A stretch of DNA of 64,000 nt from CAUPWF01 sp964369755 (GCA_964369755.1 CAYJFY010000001.1:62001-126000); one strand, 5' to 3'. Shown: positions 44,616 to 54,567, counted from the first letter of the stretch. Notes: generated by a model from the sequence alone, not told the origin. Numbers and translations: made by a program.

Positions 44616-45878
44616 TTATGAAAATAGATTTAAATTTTTCATTAAATCTACACGTTTTTTTGCAGTATCGACAATATCCTTAAATTCACCCCGTTCATCT
44701 CGCCTCTTTCTTTGTGTCGACACCAAATAACAAAAATATTGAAATCCTCTTATCCATATATACTTTGAATAAATTTTATCTGTTTTGTTCTCTGGGCGTC
44801 TTGCTTTACATTTATTAATAAACAGCTGAAGATATGTGAATAAGTTCATTTTTTTGGACGAAACTAAATTCTGATTGATATAATAATTCCACAAAATACC
44901 TGTAGCTCCATCTCGCGTAGGAGTGGAGCATCCGCTATGTCCACCTTCTTCAATATCCAAAAGAAGTTTTTCATTTATATTTTTAGTTTTATCATTCTCA
45001 CTCAATCCACCTATCATATTCAAATCAAGTGAGCAGAAATTGTAACTTAATATAAGGAAGTCTATGCAAAAAGTACGATATCCAAGAATGTCCATAGATT
45101 TCCAAAACATATCAAAATCAATCTCACCGTGATAATTTGAAATAAAAAGACTTATATCACTTAAATATCTTATCCCCATACCTTTAATCATAAAATGCTT
45201 AACCATATGGTAAAACAAGTAAACTAAAGTATTTGTCATAGTCATAGTTCTAGTAGATATTCCATTAACTTCAATCATTTCAATATTATCAAAGCTATCT
45301 ATCCCCAGGCTTGTAAGTCTATCATAGCGCTCCCCTTTATCATCTTCCCAAAGAGAAGAGTGCACCTCTATATGATAATCCTTTCGGTGATAAGTTAGCA
45401 CATAGACTTCGGATGGATTCGTTTCCGCCACATAGGAAAGCTCTTGCGTGAGAAGCAACCTTACACGTTCTTCATCCTCTACTCTAATAAAAATATCAGA
45501 ATCCACAGAAATACGTGCACTAGGAACTGGATAGAGTTCCGCAATAATCGGTCCCTTTAATAAAATCATAGGAATATCATGCTTATTAAATTCTTTTAAG
45601 ACTTCAAGCAGGTATGATTTTTTTCTCATTTGTGCCATACCATGACGCAAAGTATAGTTCTTTAATCGCCCCAATAATTCTGTAGATATATCAAGTGATG
45701 ACGCAACCTTAGACACTGTAGGATATATGATCGATGATACCATATGGTTTTCTGAAAGTTCTACAAACTTGCAGAAATCAATGTCATGAGATGGATGAAA
45801 CAGCTCTTTTTTATTTATGGTAGCATCCATCACTTCTAACAAATATAAAAATTCATAACTCATAAGTAATTTTGCCAA
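44616..45878 (-). CDS. Nucleotidyltransferase family protein (NTP_transf_5 type)
   Basis: A ~420-residue protein with the minimal nucleotidyltransferase pattern: ILLKGPIIAELYP, then SARISVDSDIFI, whose Asp pair would bind metal. Conserved helices LVYLFYHMVKHFMIKGMGIRYLSD follow. Members of this family accompany lasso kinases in Bacillales clusters. In pseudomycoidin, as I recall, one was linked to sugar addition on the tail phosphate. Alternatively it serves the polysaccharide. The start is TTG at 45878 with AAAGGAG 9 bases upstream; ATG at 45863 is an alternative. Confidence 0.78.
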   Translation of the reverse strand: MAKLLMSYEFLYLLEVMDATINKKELFHPSHDIDFCKFVELSENHMVSSIIYPTVSKVASSLDISTELLGRLKNYTLRHGMAQMRKKSYLLEVLKEFNKHDIPMILLKGPIIAELYPVPSARISVDSDIFIRVEDEERVRLLLTQELSYVAETNPSEVYVLTYHRKDYHIEVHSSLWEDDKGERYDRLTSLGIDSFDNIEMIEVNGISTRTMTMTNTLVYLFYHMVKHFMIKGMGIRYLSDISLFISNYHGEIDFDMFWKSMDILGYRTFCIDFLILSYNFCSLDLNMIGGLSENDKTKNINEKLLLDIEEGGHSGCSTPTRDGATGILWNYYINQNLVSSKKMNLFTYLQLFINKCKARRPENKTDKIYSKYIWIRGFQYFCYLVSTQRKRRDERGEFKDIVDTAKKRVDLMKNLNLFS

Positions 45879-45923
45879 ACTAGCAAATCTCCTTTCTAGA
45901 ATGTTGATCGTTATACACGACAA

Positions 45924-47330
45924 CTAGTTATACTTACCCTTCTTATTTAACACTGTTTTCAAAATTTTCCTATTTGTAATAACAGCATATGCTAGAGAAA
46001 CTATTATCGAACTAACAATCTTAATCACATTATCGTAGCTGAATAAAAAGCATAGAGCCACTAAAATAGTAATTTTCCAAACAATTTGTTTTATATCAAT
46101 TTTAATTTCTATGTAGTCCCTCAGATTAATGCCTCTAAGAATCACCAAAACCACATTCGCCAATAAGCTCGAAATTGCAGCCGCATAAAGCCCAATGAAT
46201 TGAATAAGAAGAAGATTCACTCCAACATTAACAATCGCAGAAATCATAGTTGTTTGTGCTATTATTTTTGTTCTCTTAAGTGCCCCGAAGATTCCCGAGT
46301 AAAATTGCGCTAACGAATGAAAATACATAGATATCATCAGTAGTGGGACAAAAATAAATCCTTCTACATAATCACCTTGAATGAAAACCCTAAACGAGAT
46401 CGGCATTCCCGCTACCATGAGTATAATCAAACTAAATACTATATTATCCATGGTTTGATACAAGGATTGATAGTATTTTTTTGCTTCTATTTCTCCTCTA
46501 TCAATCACTCGTGATGCACTTTCACTCCATGCATTATAGAAGTAATGATATATTGTTTCAACTAAACTTGGAAACTTATATGAAATCGCATAAATTCCAT
46601 TTGCCGAAACCCCCATAAACATACTCACAATAACTCTATCAGAAAGATATATTATTTGTGCACAAATTGAATTTGGAATAAGAGGAAGTGAGTATCTTAA
46701 TTGCTCAATAATCACTTTTCTGGATATATAAGAAGTATCAATCTGAGTCCAAATTTTCTTTTTCACAAAAACAAAACCAAACGCCGCCATCTCTGAAATG
46801 CACATTGAAAAAAGCAGTCCCTCAACCCCCCATCTAAAAAAAGCTACTGCAAGAACGTTTAAGACAAGTTGTGAAATATTCTTAATAGAAGAATTGACAG
46901 CATAAAACTTCATCTCGCCAAGTCCCCTTAATAGATAATTCGAAAAATTATATAAGCAAGTCATTACTACATAAATCAAAATATAGTAGCAATATTCAAC
47001 ATCAAGTAGCCAATCTAACCCAAGCATTACCATTGTTAGTGCGACTATTCCAATACATGTCGTAAAAAAAGCATTGGACACTGTCCTTTTAAATTCTGTT
47101 TCATCAGAACCTTTTTCAATAATAAACCGAAACATTGCTTCATGGACAGAAAGAGAAACCACTGGCAATAAAAACGCCCCAACCGCTATGATATAGTCAT
47201 ATGTTCCATATTCAGCAGTGGTTAGAATGGATGTGTAAAGGGGTAATAAAATAAAAGAAATTGCCTTTGCTCCAAAACTCCCCATCGCAATATACAAGGT
47301 GTTCTTTAGTAATCTTTTCTTTTCACTCAT
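45924..47330 (-). CDS. Oligosaccharide flippase (Wzx-like, MATE/MOP superfamily)
   Basis: A 468-residue protein with 12-14 hydrophobic segments. It starts with the flippase pattern NTLYIAMGSFGAKAISFILLPLYTSILTTAEYGTYDYI. Wzx moves lipid-linked repeat units across the membrane for Wzy polymerisation. The C-terminus is short and basic (LNKKGKYN). AAAGGAAC precedes the ATG, and one base separates it from the pyruvyltransferase gene. With the priming transferase and Wzy-like protein it completes a Wzx/Wzy pathway. Confidence 0.92.
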   Translation of the reverse strand: MSEKKRLLKNTLYIAMGSFGAKAISFILLPLYTSILTTAEYGTYDYIIAVGAFLLPVVSLSVHEAMFRFIIEKGSDETEFKRTVSNAFFTTCIGIVALTMVMLGLDWLLDVEYCYYILIYVVMTCLYNFSNYLLRGLGEMKFYAVNSSIKNISQLVLNVLAVAFFRWGVEGLLFSMCISEMAAFGFVFVKKKIWTQIDTSYISRKVIIEQLRYSLPLIPNSICAQIIYLSDRVIVSMFMGVSANGIYAISYKFPSLVETIYHYFYNAWSESASRVIDRGEIEAKKYYQSLYQTMDNIVFSLIILMVAGMPISFRVFIQGDYVEGFIFVPLLMISMYFHSLAQFYSGIFGALKRTKIIAQTTMISAIVNVGVNLLLIQFIGLYAAAISSLLANVVLVILRGINLRDYIEIKIDIKQIVWKITILVALCFLFSYDNVIKIVSSIIVSLAYAVITNRKILKTVLNKKGKYN

Positions 47331-47331
47331 A

Positions 47332-48450
47332 TTAGTTCCTTTTATTTCTAAAAATTATTTTTAATATTTTTTTTATCTCACGCCTTTGCTCTTGCTCACA
47401 TTTAACTAGTTTAGTATATAACTTCTTATTATTTTGAACTATGTAACCAACTTTTTCTATCACATTATCAGTGAATATATCAATCATCAAATCATCCAAC
47501 TCGCAGTCTTGCATCAAGGCTGAGATTTTTAGATGATTTTTTTTATCCAATAATGCAATAGGCAATGACCCATACTTATGACCTAATAAAATGGAATGCA
47601 ATCTATTGCTTAGATGATACGAAAAATTGCAATATATCTTCTCAGCAGTGTCCAAGTGTATCCTATCAGAATTAAAAACCACATCATATCGCTCTTTTAA
47701 TTCTTCGTATAATTTACTAGAAAAAGTTTGATCAGCTTCAACTTGATATGCAATTGTAATCTTAAGATTTGTACCCAGTTTTTCTGTAAGTGCTTTCAGA
47801 GATAAATCGATTTTTTCAATCAATGTTTTAGTATATTCTTCATTTTTCTCTCCATATGAAGTCTCTTTAAAGTTTAACATTACATTTGTGTTTTCATTTT
47901 GTTTAGGTGTTTCTAACCCTTTGTAAAGCCATGACATATCTGGGCAAAATTCGGCTTTTTTACTCCCCATTCTCTTACAAGTTTCTAAGGAAATGCTGTC
48001 CCTAACAAAAGAATACGTGGTAAACCTGTCACGAATTTTTTCAGAAATTTTCATATCCTTTGTAATTACACCTATCGATCGACCGATTCTTATTGTTTTT
48101 ACACCAAAAACACGATATATTCCCGATATAACTCCAGAGATAATATTCTTTATGGCTCGTTTTTTACTGCCTCCGTGCATATCACCCAACCCAGAAAAAA
48201 TATACACTTTATTTTTTCTAAATATAGATTCGATAGCACATTTAAGTATTCTCAAACAAAACGACGCTTCTCTAAAGGACAGCTTTTCTTCTTTTTCAAT
48301 TCCCAACTCCTCTATAAATTTTTTAGGAACACCTTTGCAATTGGCATAAATATCTCCATGATTTCGCAGTTCCTCTATCAAAGCACGATTGATAAGCGCA
48401 TCACCTGCATTTGAGTATTGTGTTTTAACTTGATAAAAAATTATATTCAT
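47332..48450 (-). CDS. Polysaccharide pyruvyl transferase family protein
   Basis: A 372-residue enzyme of the PS_pyruv_trans family, adding pyruvate ketals to sugars. Visible features: the N-terminal AGDALINRALIEEL, SGLGDMHGG, IGRSIGVITKD, FVRDSISLETCKRMG, CPDMSWL, and the late NRLHSILLGHKYG with the conserved Arg-His of the active site. Pyruvylation would make the polymer acidic, alongside the glucuronate expected from ugd. AGGTGGATTGA precedes the ATG. Confidence 0.88.
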   Translation of the reverse strand: MNIIFYQVKTQYSNAGDALINRALIEELRNHGDIYANCKGVPKKFIEELGIEKEEKLSFREASFCLRILKCAIESIFRKNKVYIFSGLGDMHGGSKKRAIKNIISGVISGIYRVFGVKTIRIGRSIGVITKDMKISEKIRDRFTTYSFVRDSISLETCKRMGSKKAEFCPDMSWLYKGLETPKQNENTNVMLNFKETSYGEKNEEYTKTLIEKIDLSLKALTEKLGTNLKITIAYQVEADQTFSSKLYEELKERYDVVFNSDRIHLDTAEKIYCNFSYHLSNRLHSILLGHKYGSLPIALLDKKNHLKISALMQDCELDDLMIDIFTDNVIEKVGYIVQNNKKLYTKLVKCEQEQRREIKKILKIIFRNKRN

Positions 48451-48462
48451 TCAATCCACCTA

Positions 48463-49611
48463 CTATTTTATTAAAATCCTCTTTAAATACAGATTTTCAA
48501 ACTTCTCTGCTAAAGCATCCCACGTGTATTCTTCTTTGATAAGTTTCGTCGCATTTCTTGATATTTCATGATATCGTTCAGATGATTTCAACACACTAAT
48601 TATTTCTCTGCTCCAAATATCTATATCCAAATTATTAAAAATATAGCCATTGTCTTTGTTTATCAAAGTTGCGGACCCACCGTTATAGGTTGTGAATGTC
48701 GGCAGTCCAAAAAACATTGCCTCTAGTAAAACCATTCCAAATATCTCATATCTCGTTGGCAATAGGAACACATCTGAAATCTCATATACTGCTTTCAAGT
48801 ACTTTTGTTCTAAATAGTCACACCACATAACACTACTTGATATGCCCAATTCTTCTATTCTACGTTTGCATAAATCTGTGTAGTCAGCCTTGCCACTTCC
48901 GACAAGAACTAGTTTAGTCCGAGGCAAACTAGAACGGATTTTTTTGATCAAATCAAGTAAAAAAAGTGTGTTCCGTCTTTCCTCAATCGCACCGATATAT
49001 AGCAAATACTTCTCATTTTCACCTTTTTTGAGAAGTCCTTTTATAAATTCCTGCTCACTAATTCCTTCTATTTCATTGAGAAAACAAGAAATGTCTAAAC
49101 CAACACCAACCGTCGTAACATCACTTATCCCTTTAGATTGTATGTAATCTGTAGCGAGTACGCTTTTTGTTGCAACAATCATATTGCTTTTCCTTGAAAA
49201 CGGAAGCAACAATGTGTCTAAAACACGCGCTTTCATAATATCTCCCTTATTTTCAACACAATAGTAAGGTCCATGATAATTGATGCATTTATCTTTGTAT
49301 TTGCGATTGAGCCAACAAGAAGTAAAACCCAAATACTCGCTAATATGAAGAATGTCATAATCTTTAGCAATTTTGCAAAGTGAAGGATAAACCCCTTCAT
49401 AAAAAGCGCCAAACCCACGCATCCATAGAATATTTAATTTATGTCTACTATCAAATTCTAACTCCTGAGCGTAATCTTTTTCATCAGTATAATACATAAC
49501 ATCACAGCTATGACCTCTACGAATCAATGCTTTTGCAAGTCCTATTTCTTGCAAGTTATATAAATTGAATTTGACTTTATTGGGAGCAGTTCTTATAATT
49601 AATATTTTCAT
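48463..49611 (-). CDS. Glycosyltransferase family 4 protein
   Basis: A 382-residue GT-B enzyme. C-terminal nucleotide-sugar binding is seen in LLYIGAIEERRNTLFLLDLIKK, VLVGSGKADY and the EX7E stretch YEIFGMVLLEAMFFGLP. The donor and acceptor are unknown. GGAAGG lies 9 bases before the ATG. It follows the radical SAM gene by 27 bases. Confidence 0.9.
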   Translation of the reverse strand: MKILIIRTAPNKVKFNLYNLQEIGLAKALIRRGHSCDVMYYTDEKDYAQELEFDSRHKLNILWMRGFGAFYEGVYPSLCKIAKDYDILHISEYLGFTSCWLNRKYKDKCINYHGPYYCVENKGDIMKARVLDTLLLPFSRKSNMIVATKSVLATDYIQSKGISDVTTVGVGLDISCFLNEIEGISEQEFIKGLLKKGENEKYLLYIGAIEERRNTLFLLDLIKKIRSSLPRTKLVLVGSGKADYTDLCKRRIEELGISSSVMWCDYLEQKYLKAVYEISDVFLLPTRYEIFGMVLLEAMFFGLPTFTTYNGGSATLINKDNGYIFNNLDIDIWSREIISVLKSSERYHEISRNATKLIKEEYTWDALAEKFENLYLKRILIK

Positions 49612-49638
49612 GAGTGTTCTTTCCTTCCACCCTTAAGA

Positions 49639-50811
49639 TTAGGTGTCTAACTGCTTTGCAATATCTGCATCAACAATTTCTTCACCTGTCTTGTCCTTGA
49701 GTTGTTCTCTCGAAACATCTGACAAACCATCATTGATTACTGCGTTAAAATCAAAAGTTGAAAGTTTATCTAATTCCTCTTTCGTAACTTTTCCATCTCT
49801 ATAATCTCGTACTACTTTATTTTCAAACATAGAATACTTATTCTTGCTAAAGTATTTTAAAAACTTATGTTTCATCACCCAAGCTGCTGGTTTTGGCATA
49901 TATTTTTTTATTGCAGGTGATGCGGAGCCGATCATCCAACACGCTCTATCACACCCTCTAACTTTTGAGCGAACTGATTCTGCTTGTTCACTGACCCATA
50001 ATTCTTCCCAGTTTTTATAGTTGTGAATATTTCCCATAACTTCTTTATCCTTCGTTCCATTACAAGGCATTACATCTCCATATGGATCAATAAAGAATGT
50101 GTCAAAGGCCATATCGCAAGGTAAAAGCCTAGGCTGTCCATAAATATAGTTGATTAAGCCATGATTGAAATATGCTCTAAACCATTTTTTAGGACTGTTT
50201 GATTTTAGAAGTTCATTGATTAAACGCTCAAACTCCTTTGCGACCATTGGTCTATCTTTGATAATATTTTTCGCTTCGACAAAATAAAAACTGTTATGTA
50301 ATGAAGCCGTTGCAAACTCCATATTCATATCGTTGGAAATATTGTAAAGAGGTACCAAATCTTTTGCGTTAGCATCTTGAACTGTCATTCCAAATCCAAC
50401 ATCCTTCATTCCCATGTCAACCAACTTCTTAAGAGTTTCATACCCTTTTTTATATCCATCGTCGAGGCCTCGTATCTCATTATTCGTTTGTTCTAGACCC
50501 TCGATAGAAATCCTTATACCAATATCTGGAAACTCCTTGCACATCTCTACGATTCTGTCAGTAAAGAACCCATTGGTAGAGATAACGATTCTATCTGATT
50601 TTTTATACAATTCTCGAACTATTTCTTTCAAATCAGTTCTGATGAAAGGTTCTCCACCCGTAATATTGGTAAAGTACATCTCTGGAAGCTTTTTGATTGC
50701 TTCTATCGTAATTTCTTCTTCTGGTTTTGAGGGCGCTTTGTATCTATTGCACATATTGCAACGTGCATTACATCGATAGGTTACAATAACGGTACCATTC
50801 AATTTCTTCAT
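49639..50811 (-). CDS. Radical SAM/SPASM domain protein
   Basis: A 390-residue protein. CX3CX2C binds [4Fe-4S] in YRCNARCNMCNRYK, followed by NITGGEPFIR. A C-terminal SPASM domain has LPCDMAFDTFFIDPYGDVMPCNG and GCDRACWM, enough Cys for one or two auxiliary clusters. Such enzymes mature RiPPs or modify sugars. Here it sits among glycosyltransferases, so sugar or lipid-carrier chemistry is possible. The lasso precursor 4 kb away makes a peptide substrate worth considering. GGAGAGAG precedes the ATG. Confidence 0.9.
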   Translation of the reverse strand: MKKLNGTVIVTYRCNARCNMCNRYKAPSKPEEEITIEAIKKLPEMYFTNITGGEPFIRTDLKEIVRELYKKSDRIVISTNGFFTDRIVEMCKEFPDIGIRISIEGLEQTNNEIRGLDDGYKKGYETLKKLVDMGMKDVGFGMTVQDANAKDLVPLYNISNDMNMEFATASLHNSFYFVEAKNIIKDRPMVAKEFERLINELLKSNSPKKWFRAYFNHGLINYIYGQPRLLPCDMAFDTFFIDPYGDVMPCNGTKDKEVMGNIHNYKNWEELWVSEQAESVRSKVRGCDRACWMIGSASPAIKKYMPKPAAWVMKHKFLKYFSKNKYSMFENKVVRDYRDGKVTKEELDKLSTFDFNAVINDGLSDVSREQLKDKTGEEIVDADIAKQLDT

Positions 50812-50861
50812 TCATCTCTCTCCATTCTTCGCTCAAAAACAATATATTATCAATCCTTGTA

Positions 50862-52064
50862 TTATGACTTGTAGTAAGTCATCAACTTATCTACATATTC
50901 TTTTGCCGTGTCAAATTTAACATTATGGCAGTTCTCTGTATACTCAGCGAGCAAGTCTACATTATCATAAAGTTTATTTATCATTTTTTTTAGTTCATTG
51001 CTATTGCCACTTTCAAATAGTTCACCTGTTTTTCCCACTGAAATAAGTTCAGGAATTCCTCCAATATCTGCTCCAATGACCGGTGTTCCATATAATTGAC
51101 TCTCCATAACAGAGAAAGGACAATTTTCATAACACTGGGAAGGACAAAGGCTAAACATACCTTCTTTTATGAGAGTTTCCAGATTTTCTCCTGATTGAAA
51201 TCCTACATTTTTAATATTCGAAACTCTTGTAATTTCATCTTCAAGTGGGCCTGTTCCTGCAAAAATAAAATTAATATTCGGAAGCTCTTTGCACACTTTT
51301 ATAAGTGTATCAATTCCTTTTTCCTTTGAAAAACGACCGAAATATAAGACATAGTTCTTCTTATTTTTTTTATCTGTAGAAATCCCATCAACAAAATTAT
51401 GAAGTGCTACCGTTTTTTTTGCAAAAATAGGATTCGTATCCATTTTTCTCTTCATGAAATTCGAGCAGCAGATGATAGTATCAATACTTTTATAAACTCC
51501 ATTAATTTTCCAAAAGTATGCCTCCATTGCGCCTATTGCACTCTTAGCAGTGGACCCATGGATACACTTACCTTTGATACAGTTAACAAATCCCCCACCG
51601 ATACACTTCTCACAATTTTCACCGGTTTGAGGATTGTTCATCATATGGTTGGGACAGATTAACTGCGAGTCATGAGCTGTAAAGATAAGATTGATTTTTT
51701 TACCTTTCTTTTTTCTGTATCTGTCAACTTCTAAAATAATACTTGGGGTCAGCTGAAAGTTAAAATTATTAATATGCACAACATCCGGATCAAATTTTTC
51801 TAGGACAAGACTTATTTTTTTTCTCGCTTCAATCGAATAAATCGTTTTTACGGGATAGACTAGTTTATCCATTTTGCTTGCATTATGGAAATCCATATTA
51901 GATGTATAAGCTTTTGCACTATTTCCGACAACACGATTTTCATGCTCCATCCCAAAGTATTCCACTTCATGCCCTATAGACTTTAGATAATCACCTAATT
52001 TAAATATATAAGTTTCAGAACCTCCATTTGGATGAAGAAACTTATTTACCATCAAAATTTTCAT
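50862..52064 (-). CDS. Glycosyltransferase family 4 protein
   Basis: A 400-residue GT-B enzyme with N-terminal KFLHPNGGSETYIFKLGDYL and C-terminal LYFGRFSKEKGIDTLIKVCKEL, FAGTGPLEDEI, and ENCPFSVMESQLYGTPVIGAD. It contains a Cys-rich insertion (CPNHMMNNPQTGENCEKCIG, then NCIKGKCIHG), common in one clostridial GT4 subgroup and possibly metal-binding. The start overlaps the end of the preceding glycosyltransferase by 4 bases. Confidence 0.9.
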   Translation of the reverse strand: MKILMVNKFLHPNGGSETYIFKLGDYLKSIGHEVEYFGMEHENRVVGNSAKAYTSNMDFHNASKMDKLVYPVKTIYSIEARKKISLVLEKFDPDVVHINNFNFQLTPSIILEVDRYRKKKGKKINLIFTAHDSQLICPNHMMNNPQTGENCEKCIGGGFVNCIKGKCIHGSTAKSAIGAMEAYFWKINGVYKSIDTIICCSNFMKRKMDTNPIFAKKTVALHNFVDGISTDKKNKKNYVLYFGRFSKEKGIDTLIKVCKELPNINFIFAGTGPLEDEITRVSNIKNVGFQSGENLETLIKEGMFSLCPSQCYENCPFSVMESQLYGTPVIGADIGGIPELISVGKTGELFESGNSNELKKMINKLYDNVDLLAEYTENCHNVKFDTAKEYVDKLMTYYKS

Positions 52065-53185
52065 TGTATTCCCTCATATATTTTCAAAGTTTTTCCCACA
52101 ATATCGTCCCAACTATATTTGTTGCAGATGAAATCAACTGCAACAGCTTTATATTTATCCACTATTTCTGGGTTGTCACACAAATTCTGCAACTTCTCTT
52201 TTAAATCTTCAATTTGAGATTTTTTAAAAAGTACAGCTTTATCTTCCACTACCTCTGCAATTTCATCAATATCAGACCCCAAGACACAGTTCCCATAACT
52301 CATAGCTTCGAGTAAGCTTAATGGCATCCCCTCTAAGTCTGACGGCAAAGTATAAATATAAGAATTGCTATACAGTTCATCCAATGTCGAGCCACTTACA
52401 AAATTTGTAAAAACAATACGGTCATCGTCCTTCGATAGATTTCTTATTTCAGAAAAAAATTCTTCACTATCACTCGAACCACCAGCAATAACAAGTTTCT
52501 TATTGGTTTTGACTTCCTTGAATGCTTCTACTAGGTATTTCACACCTTTTTCTGGTACAATCCTTCCAAGGTATAAAATATACTCATCTTTTTTCAGTCC
52601 AAATGTTTTTGTTATTATATCAGCTTCTAATATCCTAGGCCTGCTTACTCCATTTGGGATAAAAATTGTATCTCTGCCATAAGTATCTTTAAAGTACTTC
52701 TGAACATTTTTGCTAAGTACAATAATCTGCTTTGCGTTTTTTACAGCTGTTTTCTCTCCAAATTTAATATACTTGGTAGCAAATCCACCCCATTTACTTC
52801 GTTGCCAATCAAGCCCATGAATAGTCGCAACACATTTTTTCCCAAACAATTTGGGAATCCACATCATTGCGCAAGGTCCTTCTGCGTGAAAATGCACAAT
52901 ATCATATTTAGAAACGGCAGTTCTCAGTGCTGCGAAAAAAGAGGAGGTCATAGCCGCTAATCCTCGTCTATCTATCGTAAAGACTCGCTTAATCTTGACA
53001 CCCTTATATTCATTTATACTCTGTTCATTCCTATATTCTTTTCCAGATACATGCTTTCCTTTTCGATTATAACAGGTAACATCTGCACCACGGTTTACCA
53101 TCCTGACCGCAAGTTCTTCGACAACTACTTCTATTCCACCCTCTCTCGAAGGAATTCTCTTATGTCCTAGCATAGCAATTCTCAT
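52061..53185 (-). CDS. Glycosyltransferase (DUF1972-GT4 type)
   Basis: A 374-residue enzyme starting MRIAMLGHKRIPSREGGIEV, the pattern of the DUF1972-type GT4 group that often makes the second linkage of a repeat unit. It continues with HFHAEGPCAMMWIPKLFGKK, TIHGLDWQRSKWG, LYLGRIVPEKGVKYLVEAF and the EX7E site EGMPLSLLEAMSYGN. GGGAGGGATT precedes the ATG. It lies 5 bases from ugd. Confidence 0.91.
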   Translation of the reverse strand: MRIAMLGHKRIPSREGGIEVVVEELAVRMVNRGADVTCYNRKGKHVSGKEYRNEQSINEYKGVKIKRVFTIDRRGLAAMTSSFFAALRTAVSKYDIVHFHAEGPCAMMWIPKLFGKKCVATIHGLDWQRSKWGGFATKYIKFGEKTAVKNAKQIIVLSKNVQKYFKDTYGRDTIFIPNGVSRPRILEADIITKTFGLKKDEYILYLGRIVPEKGVKYLVEAFKEVKTNKKLVIAGGSSDSEEFFSEIRNLSKDDDRIVFTNFVSGSTLDELYSNSYIYTLPSDLEGMPLSLLEAMSYGNCVLGSDIDEIAEVVEDKAVLFKKSQIEDLKEKLQNLCDNPEIVDKYKAVAVDFICNKYSWDDIVGKTLKIYEGIQ

Positions 53186-53190
53186 GCTTG

Positions 53191-54423
53191 TTAATCCCTC
53201 CCCAGCAGATCTCTGGTATAGACTTTTTCTTTAACATCATCCAAGTTTTCATCGTACCTATTCGCAATTATGACCTTACAAACACTTTTGAATTTTGTTA
53301 AATCATTCAGAATTTCATTCCCCATAAATTGCTCTTCATCTTTAATCGAAGGTTCGTACACTAAAATTTTTGCGCCCTTCACTTTTAACCTTTTCATAAC
53401 TCCTTGGATGGAGCTTTGTCGGAAGTTATCACTATTAGACTTCATTGCAAGCTTATAAATTCCCACTGTCGGTAAAGTACCATTATTTTCATCTAAGCTA
53501 GCATTGTCACCCAAACCACACGCAATTTCTAGGACTTTATCTGCAATAAAGTCTTTTCTCGTTCTGTTTGATTCAACAATCGCTGTCATAATATTTTGTG
53601 GCACATCTTCATAATTTGCCAGAAGTTGTTTCGTGTCTTTTGGTAAGCAATACCCTCCATATCCAAAAGAAGGGTTATTGTAGTGATTGCCAATTCTCGG
53701 ATCTAGACCCACCCCATTGATAACATCTAACGTTTTTAGTTCTTTCTTTTCACAATATGTATCAAGCTCATTAAAAAAAGCAACACGAAGTGCAAGATAT
53801 GTATTAGAGAAAAGCTTTACAGCCTCTGCTTCTACAAATCCCATAATAAGAATCTCCACAACTTCTTTCTTCGCCCCTTCTTCTAGGAGTTTCGCAAACT
53901 GTTGTGCTTTTTCTTTCAACTCTATATCCGCTGTATCTGTCCCAACAATAATTCTACTTGGATAGAAATTGTCATATAAAGCACGACTCTCTCTCAAAAA
54001 TTCTGGAGAAAAAATAAGATTGCGAGCACCATATTTCTCTCTTGCCATTTTTGTGAACCCTACGGGAATAGTCGATTTTATAACCATGACTGCCGTCGGA
54101 TTGTATTTAACTACTTCAACAATAACTTTTTCAACAATAGATGTGTCAAAATAATTTTTAACTGGATCGTAATTTGTTGGCGTAGCAATAATGATGTACT
54201 CAGCGCCATCATATGCTTCTTTGGCATTCAAAGTTGCTGTTAAATTTAATTTTTCTGTTTCGAGACATTCTTCAAGTTCTTTATCCTGTATCGGCGATTT
54301 CCGGTTGTTTATCAACTCTACTTTTTCAGGAATCACATCAAGTGCAGTCACTTCGTTTTTTTGAGCCAAAAGCACTGCAAGCGATAATCCCACATATCCT
54401 GTTCCGACAACTGTAATCTTCAT
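53191..54423 (-). CDS. ugd: UDP-glucose 6-dehydrogenase
   Basis: A 410-residue nucleotide-sugar dehydrogenase that makes UDP-glucuronate. The Rossmann motif is VVGTGYVGLSLAVLLAQ, FSPEFLRESRALYDN follows, and the catalytic Cys is in FGYGGYCLPKDTKQL, as in E. coli Ugd. It is the first gene after the promoter at 54539-54567, so glucuronate supply is tied to polymer synthesis. ATG at 54423 (MKITVVGTGYV) fits the family; an in-frame codon at 54447 would add eight residues. Confidence 0.95.
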   Translation of the reverse strand: MKITVVGTGYVGLSLAVLLAQKNEVTALDVIPEKVELINNRKSPIQDKELEECLETEKLNLTATLNAKEAYDGAEYIIIATPTNYDPVKNYFDTSIVEKVIVEVVKYNPTAVMVIKSTIPVGFTKMAREKYGARNLIFSPEFLRESRALYDNFYPSRIIVGTDTADIELKEKAQQFAKLLEEGAKKEVVEILIMGFVEAEAVKLFSNTYLALRVAFFNELDTYCEKKELKTLDVINGVGLDPRIGNHYNNPSFGYGGYCLPKDTKQLLANYEDVPQNIMTAIVESNRTRKDFIADKVLEIACGLGDNASLDENNGTLPTVGIYKLAMKSNSDNFRQSSIQGVMKRLKVKGAKILVYEPSIKDEEQFMGNEILNDLTKFKSVCKVIIANRYDENLDDVKEKVYTRDLLGRD

Positions 54424-54538
54424 AATCTCTTCATCCCTTCCTATCATTAAACTATACTTTATATCCTTCTTTTCTATATTGCAATTTTGATTTTTCTTAA
54501 TCTATGTAAACCACTCGCATTTCACACCACTAGCATAA

Positions 54539-54567
54539 ACTATAGCACTTTATACCATGATTTGCAA
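54539..54567 (-). promoter_or_regulatory. Promoter of the ugd-led polysaccharide operon
   Basis: Minus strand -35 TTGCAA (54562-54567), 17-base spacer, -10 TATAGT (54539-54544), with a ~110-base leader. The spacer TCATGGTATAAA resembles that of the promoter at 43950-43978. Confidence 0.7.
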
